A stretch of DNA of 38,974 bases from SOJZ01 sp964556565 (lineage in GTDB: Archaea; Thermoproteota; Bathyarchaeia; Bathyarchaeales; Bathyarchaeaceae). The stretch lies in assembly GCA_964556565.1 (NCBI GenBank), contig CAZKWF010000012.1:1-38974 (forward strand), given 5' to 3'. The translations under genes and the position numbers were made by a program. A model generated the notes under the pieces. That model saw only the letters and a list, made by a program, of their open reading frames with translations. It was not told the origin of the DNA and searched no databases. Positions 32,985 through 38,974 of the stretch are shown here, piece after piece; the stretch's first letter is position 1, and each line of letters starts with the position of its first letter.

Positions 32985-33677
32985 ATGACGCGAAAGAAAA
33001 CACCCCACGACAAAGGCTTAGAAATGGCTTTAGCTTATGCTGAAGACATTAAAGGCTTTGAAGATTGTGGTAGAGATTCCGTTTTCGTAGAATGTGCATG
33101 CCCTAGATGTAACCTGAATTATGATTTTCCGCTTCACTTCATAGTTTATCAAAACGAACTAGGCGAAATGCGTTTCAAATATCATCGTTTACCTAGAAAC
33201 ATATCAAAGAGAAAAGGTGTAAAGGACGAAACTTTTTTTGATGAATTTTGGAAACTAGAATACAAATACCGTTTTGGAAAACTCGAAATAGAAGAAAAAA
33301 CCAAAGAAGATCAATTCGCATCCTTACCAGACCGCTATAACAGAGCACTCAGAGCACACTTCGAAATCAAAATGAAGCCTTCTTTTAGCTATCAAGAAAC
33401 CTTGAGAACCGCTTCAAAGACTATATGGCTTAACAAAAAGAGCATAGACCTCAAATACAAACATTCAGTAAACAACAAAGATGAGCTTTATGTTATTGTA
33501 GTCTTCTTTTACGATAAAGGCTATTATGTCATTGAAGTTTCAAAAATCGTTAAACATTGCTGTAGCCGTTGTCCTCCTTATAGTAAAGACCTAGTTTATG
33601 AAATCCCGCTAAGCTTTCTCTGGCCAATCAAAAAATTCGTTGAAAACCGCTCTTACCTAATAGAAAGAAACATCTGA
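32985..33677 (+). CDS. Unknown protein with Cys motifs, upstream of ParB-like gene
   Basis: The 230-residue soluble protein has a CACPRC motif near residues 38-43 and a CCSRCPPY motif near 196-203, which together could bind one zinc ion across the chain. The middle is basic and charged. Upstream are a TATA-like cttataag (about 32929-32936) and GGAG 13 bases before the ATG. The next gene starts 10 bases after this stop. I do not recognise the family; the context is an element with a ParB-like protein and integrase. Confidence 0.6.
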   Translation: MTRKKTPHDKGLEMALAYAEDIKGFEDCGRDSVFVECACPRCNLNYDFPLHFIVYQNELGEMRFKYHRLPRNISKRKGVKDETFFDEFWKLEYKYRFGKLEIEEKTKEDQFASLPDRYNRALRAHFEIKMKPSFSYQETLRTASKTIWLNKKSIDLKYKHSVNNKDELYVIVVFFYDKGYYVIEVSKIVKHCCSRCPPYSKDLVYEIPLSFLWPIKKFVENRSYLIERNI

Positions 33678-33687
33678 GCGGGAAGAA

Positions 33688-34377
33688 ATGAGCGGAGATT
33701 TTAAATGGATTCCCCTAAACAAACTCGTTTCTCCCAAACGTGACATTCGCACCAACCGCTCGGAACTCTTCATTAAAAAACTAATGAACGACATTCGCAA
33801 TGGAAGAATCATTGACCCTCTTATTGTGCGTATTCTCCCAAATGAGAAATACGAAGTCTTAGACGGCGAAACCCGTCACATCGCTCTTGAACGACTTAAA
33901 TGGAAGAAAGCTCCTTGTATGATCTACAATGTTCCAGACGTTGAAGCATTACTTATTCAATGCAAAATGGCAATTCTGAAACGTTCTTACGACCCCATCG
34001 GACTTGCACATCTAATCAAATACCTCAACAAAACGAAGAAAATGACCCTTATGAGCATCGCTAAAGAACTCGGTTATAAACACCGCTCTTTTGTCAGCAA
34101 ATTGCACGCTTTAAACAAATTGAGCGACGAAGATAAAGAGCGAGTTTCAAAAGGCGAGCTTTCAATTGAAATGGGTTACTCAATCGCTTCAAATCGCCCT
34201 TATAGTCGTTTCGAAGATAAAGACCGCCCCAAACTAAAGAAACAATGTGACATTTGCGAACAATATTTGTCCGAAGAAGAGATTTTCAAAATCCGAATTT
34301 GTCCATTATGCTTTGAAGCCCTCAAACAAAAGGCTAAAAAACGTCTTGAAGAACCTCAACAAACACAACTTTCATAA
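33688..34377 (+). CDS. ParB-like nuclease/partition domain protein with C-terminal zinc finger
   Basis: The 229-residue protein has an N-terminal ParB/Srx domain (IPLNKLVSPKRDIRTN, IIDPLIVRILPNEKYEVLDGETRHIALERL, with the GETRH box), a KorB/Spo0J-like HTH region (MTLMSIAKELGYKHRSFVSKLHALNKLSDEDKERVSKGELSIEMGYSIA), and a Cys-rich end CDIC...CPLC about 22 residues apart, likely a zinc finger. ParB proteins bind centromere-like sites and use CTP. No ParA is encoded nearby, so a role as a regulator or orphan ParB is as likely as partition. A strong terminator-like hairpin follows at once. Confidence 0.8.
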   Translation: MSGDFKWIPLNKLVSPKRDIRTNRSELFIKKLMNDIRNGRIIDPLIVRILPNEKYEVLDGETRHIALERLKWKKAPCMIYNVPDVEALLIQCKMAILKRSYDPIGLAHLIKYLNKTKKMTLMSIAKELGYKHRSFVSKLHALNKLSDEDKERVSKGELSIEMGYSIASNRPYSRFEDKDRPKLKKQCDICEQYLSEEEIFKIRICPLCFEALKQKAKKRLEEPQQTQLS

Positions 34378-34379
34378 TT

Positions 34380-34401
34380 TGTTTCTTCGAAGAAACATTT
34401 T
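34380..34401 (+). terminator. Intrinsic-terminator-like hairpin after the ParB-like gene
   Basis: tgtttcttcgaagaaaca (34380-34397) is a perfect 18-bp palindrome starting three bases after the stop and followed by ttttt. A second hairpin lies just downstream, with arms tgcgccgt and acggcgca (about 34406-34436) around a loop holding another cgtca/tgacg inverted pair. Confidence 0.6.
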
Positions 34402-34516
34402 TGCTTTGCGCCGTATTGCGTCAGCATGACGGCGCAGTCGATAAGAAAGGCATATGCACGCTCCATCACGAAAGATCAATAGATGTATATGATGCCAAAC
34501 TCTAGCACACATCTAG

Positions 34517-35593
34517 TTATCTTTGTGGGAAAAGCCAAGCCAGAAAAGCGACCATAAGGCTTACGACGATTAAGATGTCTTTGTAGTGAAGTCTCAAGAA
34601 TTCACTCGCAGTTTTTCTGGAGGGCAAGCGAACTGGTTGCCGATAAAAACTCTTCTTAGATTTTTGAATCATATCATTGACAAGGCGTTCGTTCTCAGTT
34701 TCAAGAACTGTGAAATTTTTGCTGAGTTGCAACCATTTCATTAAAGTCTCTCCAATTTTCCTCACCTCATCATGTCGTGTCCTCATTGGAATGTCATTTT
34801 TGATTGTATGCATCACGAAGACTACATCAGTTTTGTTCTCTCTAGGTTGAAGGAAAATTTGCAAGACCATTCTCTTCATCTTTGAAGGAAGAACTCGCAA
34901 TTTTTCAAAATATAATAGGTCGGGCTTTGCGAGAGGTCTAACTTGTACAAACCTAAAGTCTTCTTCAAGCTTTTCCAATTGTTTCGACACTGTAGGAATG
35001 TCAGCATCAACTTCAAGGCAAAATGTGGAACCGTCAAGAACTAGTTTGTATCCACACTTTTCAGTGAATCGTGGAACAAACGATGAAAAGAAAGCCATCA
35101 GAAAAACATGAAGGAAAACCATGGGAGGAACCGCTTGAGTTAACCTTTCGATACCCTCATACTGGGGAAAAATCAACTTCAATGGGTCTACATAGAATAT
35201 CAGACTTGCGAAGAAGAGAAATGAAATAGAATAGGCGTACCAACTTCTACGTGAAAAATCTGGTGCCTTTATCGCTATGACGTAGGGAATATAAGCGAAA
35301 ATGGGAAACCCAAGATAGAATATTAAAAACAAGATGCCAACAACAATTTTCACAATTTCAGGAAGAAGTGTAATGGAGCCAAGAGCGTTGGTTGTATACA
35401 AAGCAATGTATATGGAATTCCCAATAATCGCTCCGTATCCTATTCCAAAAAGAACTGACCATAGAAGATGATGGGAATATAACCAACTCGTCTTTTGCAG
35501 ATGCAAATTTTCTTCGAGTCGCAGGTTCTTATCTCTAAGTTTCTCTAGTTCTTCATCCTGTCTTTCTGAATTGTCTTCCGTTTCATTAGTCAA
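34517..35593 (-). CDS. Coiled-coil multi-pass membrane protein of unknown function
   Basis: The 358-residue protein starts with an acidic coiled coil (about residues 8-33), has about five spans (near 43-66, 78-105, 120-137, 155-172 and a C-terminal one at about 336-354), and a soluble domain of about 150 residues between the last two (TEKCGYKLVLDGSTFCLEVD onwards). The layout is like an anchored sensor or scaffold. It is transcribed leftwards after the OLD nuclease gene with a 78-base gap and may be its partner. I do not recognise the family. Confidence 0.6.
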   Translation of the reverse strand: MTNETEDNSERQDEELEKLRDKNLRLEENLHLQKTSWLYSHHLLWSVLFGIGYGAIIGNSIYIALYTTNALGSITLLPEIVKIVVGILFLIFYLGFPIFAYIPYVIAIKAPDFSRRSWYAYSISFLFFASLIFYVDPLKLIFPQYEGIERLTQAVPPMVFLHVFLMAFFSSFVPRFTEKCGYKLVLDGSTFCLEVDADIPTVSKQLEKLEEDFRFVQVRPLAKPDLLYFEKLRVLPSKMKRMVLQIFLQPRENKTDVVFVMHTIKNDIPMRTRHDEVRKIGETLMKWLQLSKNFTVLETENERLVNDMIQKSKKSFYRQPVRLPSRKTASEFLRLHYKDILIVVSLMVAFLAWLFPQR

Positions 35594-35671
35594 ACTTTGT
35601 CGGTTTAAAATTACATCTGAGGGTAGTAAATAGCTTTTGGTGAATTAATGCATGCACAAAAGCAATATCTT

Positions 35672-37345
35672 TCAGGCACCAACGGCATCCTTTAGCGCTC
35701 TTTCCAATTCCTCAGGTATCACTACTTTCTCTTCTTTTCTCACCAGTCTTGCAATGCTTTCTGCAAGCAAAACTTTCCATTTTTTGTCCAACAATTCTTG
35801 TTTTTCTCCTAAATCTATCTTATCTGGTGACAACTCACCGCTTCTTATCTTTGTCATTAGGGTGTCAACATCCATCTTTAGAGAATATCTTTGATTCAAT
35901 TCATCCAGTGTCTTTTCTAATAATAGCAGAGGGTAGTAGCTTTCAATTGAACCTCGTTCCCAAACATGAAACCTTCCTGTTTCAATTAGCTTGCTTGTTT
36001 CCAGTTGTTTCATTTCAGTTTCAGCATCTTTGTCAAGTATCAGAAATATTGGAAGCATTCCACGAGTTATTTTCAACCAAGTTTTAAGATTGAGTCTCGC
36101 CTTGCTCTTTCCTTCAACGGCTATTATGGCAACATCCTCTAGACCTATGCCCAGCTTTTCAGCAAAAGCAGGAATCACTATCTCCTCACTCAAACCTTCT
36201 ACAAATAGAATTTGATTAGCAAAGAAAAGGACGTCGCTTGGTCTTATGCCTAGTTCTTCAACAATTTCTTTCAATTCGTCTGCCTTTTTGAAGATCGTTT
36301 CATTTCCTACAAGTTTTGTAACCCAAGCTGTCTCCAAATCAACTCTATCAATGAAAGTTGGTGAATGGGTAGTTATGAAGAGTTGACAATATTCGGACAA
36401 AGACTTTAGCTCTCTGAAAAGTCTTGTCTGAAGCTCGGAATGTGAATGGGCTTCAGGCTCCTCGATTCCAAACACGGAATACTTATCCATTTCGTCCCTC
36501 AGACCAAAAAGTAGTTGAATTGAAGCCTGAATTCCTGCGCCTTCTAGATGCAAAGGAAAACGACGTTGCTGCCTCCTAATATAAACTTGTCCTTGTGCTG
36601 GATCCAATCGCTTACCCGTAATACTTGTGAAGCTTGTTTCGATTTCCACGCGTTTTTGTTCTTCTTCACTCTTTATGCTCTGATCCAACGTCCATAAGGA
36701 ACTCTGCAATTTAGGATCAATTAATGTCATCCGATGTGCGATTGGGTTTTTAACATCTCTGATCTGGCTGAATAATCTAAACTTCCCCTTAATAATTCCC
36801 ATGCATGCTTGTAGCATAGCATTCAATTGCTCTGCAGAAAGAACAGGAAACGGAACTTTTCTCGTAGCTTTTTTTCTCTTCATGTACGCCGTGGCAAGAA
36901 GTCCAAAGATATTATTTGGTGCTTGAGAGAGATTGTCTTTTATTAGGGATAGTCCTGAACAGTCTAAGGTAATCGTTTTCCACGCTCCTTGGACATCTGT
37001 AATAATTCTCTTTACAGTGAGTGTTTTCAATGACGTGGAATAACGCTTGACATATTTTAGTAACTCTGGGGTGAATATTGTTTCGATTTCGTTATCTGAT
37101 AATTCAATATTGATCTCAAATTCTATTGGCTTCTTAGTGTTTTTGTTATACCAATAATAATCATTCAGGCCTGCGGTGTTTCCTCCTATAATGGAAAAAT
37201 CGCTGAAGAAAATACTTAGTGCTTCAAGTAAGTTAGATTTCCCTGAGCTGTTTCTTCCAACGAATGTGTTCAAATTCCTTAAATCCTGCAATTCAACGTC
37301 TCGTAGACTTCTGAAATTTCTGATATGAAGGGTCTGTATTTTCAT
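35672..37345 (-). CDS. OLD family ATPase with TOPRIM nuclease domain
   Basis: From the ATG at 37345 the protein has 557 residues (a GTG at 37354 adds three). The N-terminal SMC/ABC-like ATPase shows RNFRSLRDVEL, Walker A VGRNSSGKSN, a signature region, Walker B FGIEEPEAHSH and switch THSP. The C-terminal TOPRIM domain has ILFVEGLSEEIVIPAF (metal-binding Glu) and ILDKDAE (DxD). OLD nucleases cut or nick DNA, and several act in phage defence or in plasmid and phage biology. There is no UvrD-like gene beside it, so it is not a Gabija pair; a stand-alone class 1 OLD is the best call. Confidence 0.88.
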   Translation of the reverse strand: MKIQTLHIRNFRSLRDVELQDLRNLNTFVGRNSSGKSNLLEALSIFFSDFSIIGGNTAGLNDYYWYNKNTKKPIEFEINIELSDNEIETIFTPELLKYVKRYSTSLKTLTVKRIITDVQGAWKTITLDCSGLSLIKDNLSQAPNNIFGLLATAYMKRKKATRKVPFPVLSAEQLNAMLQACMGIIKGKFRLFSQIRDVKNPIAHRMTLIDPKLQSSLWTLDQSIKSEEEQKRVEIETSFTSITGKRLDPAQGQVYIRRQQRRFPLHLEGAGIQASIQLLFGLRDEMDKYSVFGIEEPEAHSHSELQTRLFRELKSLSEYCQLFITTHSPTFIDRVDLETAWVTKLVGNETIFKKADELKEIVEELGIRPSDVLFFANQILFVEGLSEEIVIPAFAEKLGIGLEDVAIIAVEGKSKARLNLKTWLKITRGMLPIFLILDKDAETEMKQLETSKLIETGRFHVWERGSIESYYPLLLLEKTLDELNQRYSLKMDVDTLMTKIRSGELSPDKIDLGEKQELLDKKWKVLLAESIARLVRKEEKVVIPEELERALKDAVGA

Positions 37346-37420
37346 ATCAACCACTTTTTGTGATCTCGGTCATGTTATAATCGTTTTGAAGAGGCATCTT
37401 GTTTCTAATCTAAATCCAAG

Positions 37421-37428
37421 GTATATAA
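37421..37428 (+). promoter_or_regulatory. Strong TATA-like promoter without an ORF
   Basis: ccaaggtatataag has a purine-rich BRE-like stretch in front of a near-ideal archaeal TATA box. Transcription would begin near 37447 on the plus strand, where only very short reading frames exist, and runs antisense to the integrase gene further on. Confidence 0.45.
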
Positions 37429-37446
37429 GAGTTGCATAATGCATGC

Positions 37447-37561
37447 CTTACAGCACATAGCTTGCATGTATGTCCATAGTTTTTCACAAGACTGAATGAG
37501 AGCTTAGAGGGTGTTTGCTAGGAGATTTTTTCGGAAAAATTGAATGTAGGGGGGTCTTTTT
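37447..37561 (+). ncRNA. Candidate small RNA
   Basis: The span from the predicted start to a tcttttt run contains no ORF longer than a few codons, a hairpin capped by TCGG and a G6 block just before the T run. It is offered as a candidate only: promoter, structure and T-rich end are visible, but no known RNA family is recognised. Confidence 0.25.
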
Positions 37562-37756
37562 AGCCTTCGTTTCGGACAAGGTTAAGCGATGAATAAGCCT
37601 TAAATCATAGCCTTTTATGAGAAAGAAGGTTAGATTAGGTTTAGAATAAATGCCTTACTGAATTCCTTTATTGAACGATAGCAGATATATTTTACTCTGT
37701 TATCTTGAATCAAACACTAGAATAATAGGTTCAGAAAAAAAGATGAGAGGGCGCAA

Positions 37757-38851
37757 TCATATATGTGCATTAAGTTCTTTAGCTAGCCATTCAATGATCG
37801 TTCGTGAAGTCTCTTTAACTTTCTCTAGTTCATTAAACAATTTCAAACCTTGCATTTCCAAAGTTGTAATTCTTTCTTTGAGCTTTCTCACTTCTTCTTT
37901 TTCGGGTATACTATGCGCTGTGTTTACGGTAATTAACGGCAATACTTTTCGATAGTCTTCTTTTAATTCGAAAGGCTTTACGTAGCTTGATTCAGGCACG
38001 GATTTGCCGACAACCATTTTCCAACGGTTTGTTTCTAACAGCTTGGATAACCGTGTTATGAGGAAAACGCGCAATTGATGAAACCTCACGTTTTGGCCTG
38101 CTGTGTTTATTCCTGCACGCTTGATTAGCCGCTTAAGTATTTCAGTTAGTTCTTTTTCTCCGACTTCAAGCATAGGCTTTTGAGGATCGTATTTGCCTTT
38201 AGATTTGAGAACTTGAAGCCATTGTTCAACAGCTTGTTGGCCGTCGTAGCCTAAGAATGGCATGGCGTTTACGCCTTCCTTAACCGTGTAGACTTCACCT
38301 AAGCTTATGGGAACTTCTTCGTTCAAGTGTGCCGCGAATGTTCCTTGTTTCAGATTCGTGAAGTCAACAGCTCGAAGGCCTAGCTCTTTTCCGACAAGCA
38401 GAATGAATCTTTCTTTTGGTTTGCTTACCGAAGCCATTCTTTTGATATCATCTAAAGTAAACTCGTAATATTTTCGTTTTGGCTTAGCCTTCTTTCCGAC
38501 TTTAACTTTTTGCTGCCTAGTTAACTTCACGTCTAACCTGTGATAAGCAAAAAAACTTCGTATCGCAATCAGATAAGACTTTCTCGAATTGTCGCTTAGG
38601 TTTGGATCGTAAGTTTTTAGCCATTCGTGAAACTGAGTTATCTTATGTTCAAAAGCGTATGTCCGATTTGCCACATCTTGTTCTCTCTCTTCCACTAGCC
38701 TCTGATCGTTCCATTCTCCCTCTTCAGACTCATTCATAAACTGTATGAACAAGTCAAATCCGTTTCGGTACACTCTAGCAGTGTTTTTCGAGTAGCCTTG
38801 CAGCCAAGCTTCTTTTCCAACTTTTTTTTTCACGGTTAACAGTTTTTTCAC
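37757..38851 (-). CDS. Tyrosine recombinase / archaeal integrase
   Basis: The protein has an N-terminal SAM-like core-binding domain (NTARVYRNGFDLFIQFM to about residue 115) and a catalytic domain with ArgI in LGLRAVDFTNL, an HxxR pair in FHQLRVFLITRL and the nucleophile Tyr in PESSYVKP, then a C-terminal coiled coil (KEEVRKLKERITTLEMQGLKLFNELEKV). It is of the archaeal virus/plasmid integrase type that recombines at an att site, often in a tRNA gene. The GTG at 38851 overlaps the GGAGGTG Shine-Dalgarno, so the true start may be the GTG at 38833. It is likely the integrase of the element to its left, or of one running past the window edge. Confidence 0.85.
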   Translation of the reverse strand: MKKLLTVKKKVGKEAWLQGYSKNTARVYRNGFDLFIQFMNESEEGEWNDQRLVEEREQDVANRTYAFEHKITQFHEWLKTYDPNLSDNSRKSYLIAIRSFFAYHRLDVKLTRQQKVKVGKKAKPKRKYYEFTLDDIKRMASVSKPKERFILLVGKELGLRAVDFTNLKQGTFAAHLNEEVPISLGEVYTVKEGVNAMPFLGYDGQQAVEQWLQVLKSKGKYDPQKPMLEVGEKELTEILKRLIKRAGINTAGQNVRFHQLRVFLITRLSKLLETNRWKMVVGKSVPESSYVKPFELKEDYRKVLPLITVNTAHSIPEKEEVRKLKERITTLEMQGLKLFNELEKVKETSRTIIEWLAKELNAHI

Positions 38852-38974
38852 CTCCTAACCTTTTTGTCTATATAGTTCTCACGGTTAAATTTAAAGATAA
38901 CGCATTAGAAACTCTGACGTATTCGGATATATCAGTTCTTCTTATTTCTCCTGAACAGAAGAATGGCAAGAGCT

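Larger units (their letters stand above)
37346..37756. other. Gene-free region between OLD nuclease and integrase
   Basis: These 411 bases contain no supported ORF. They hold a plus-strand TATA-like promoter (37421-37428), a candidate short transcript ending in a T run, a TCGG-capped hairpin (atttttTCGGaaaaat near 37525-37540), and a taggggggtct block like those in the rpl7ae leader. An attachment site could lie here but cannot be recognised without a second copy. Confidence 0.5.

Noticed and set aside
35672..37345. Gabija system (GajA/GajB)
   Set aside because: The OLD-like gene has no UvrD-type helicase partner; neighbours are a membrane protein and, after a gap, the integrase.
161..37445. 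aatgcatgc found in four intergenic places (161, 11429, 35647, 37437)
   Set aside because: The core gcatgc also occurs inside several genes (for example near 6057, 22937, 23883 and 36803), and there is no shared position relative to starts, so a regulatory role is not supported.
37671..37955. 94-codon plus-strand ORF at the end of the integrase gene
   Set aside because: Mostly antisense to the integrase coding end, with no family features.

Overview
The window is archaeal chromosome, most likely from the TACK lineage and probably Bathyarchaeia-like. The evidence is a run of L7Ae, S28e and L24e genes followed by aIF5B, an archaeal-type GluRS, an isopentenyl phosphate kinase / type 2 IPP isomerase / prenyl synthase operon for archaeal lipids, an archaeal type IV pilus operon, a TackOD1-type zinc protein, and TATA/BRE-like promoters with few Shine-Dalgarno sites. 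No rRNA, tRNA or CRISPR array was found.

Layout. 1-966: a DUF998-like membrane protein and flanking DNA. 967-7249: a complete 6267-bp transposon (975-7241) with perfectly matching 59-bp terminal inverted repeats and an exact 8-bp target duplication. Its cargo is a restriction-modification operon (DUF2080 protein, 36-residue ORF, two amino-methyltransferases, HNH endonuclease), an IS6/IS240-like transposase with a SWIM zinc finger (frameshifted here), and a Panacea-like / RelE-like toxin-antitoxin pair. 7310-17131: mixed chromosomal genes. These are a UPF0104/LPG-synthase-like flippase, an OB-fold protein, a threonine-synthase-like protein fused to a winged helix that lacks the PLP lysine, two small membrane proteins, an ECF transporter S component, an AIR-synthase/HypE-like protein overlapping comB, a transglutaminase-like protein and two tandem family 2 glycosyltransferases. 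17132-20418: a long G-rich leader, then rpl7ae (apparently starting at ACG), rps28e, rpl24e and infB. 20446-27188: a DUF47/PhoU-like protein, a four-gene type IV pilus operon, a TackOD1 protein and two small unknown genes. 27410-32196: the gltX, idsA, fni, ipk operon on the minus strand.

32394-38974 looks like part of an integrated element: a small HTH protein, a zinc-motif protein, a ParB-like protein without ParA, a coiled-coil membrane protein, an OLD-family ATPase/TOPRIM nuclease, a promoter driving no obvious ORF, and an archaeal tyrosine recombinase near the right edge. No attachment-site pair is visible, so the limits of this element are not fixed.

Main points of interest: the defence-carrying transposon with iterated end sites; the PALP-winged helix fusion with Arg at the Schiff-base position; the ACG start of the L7Ae gene and the G-rich repeats in its leader; and the integrase/OLD/ParB region with a possible small RNA.
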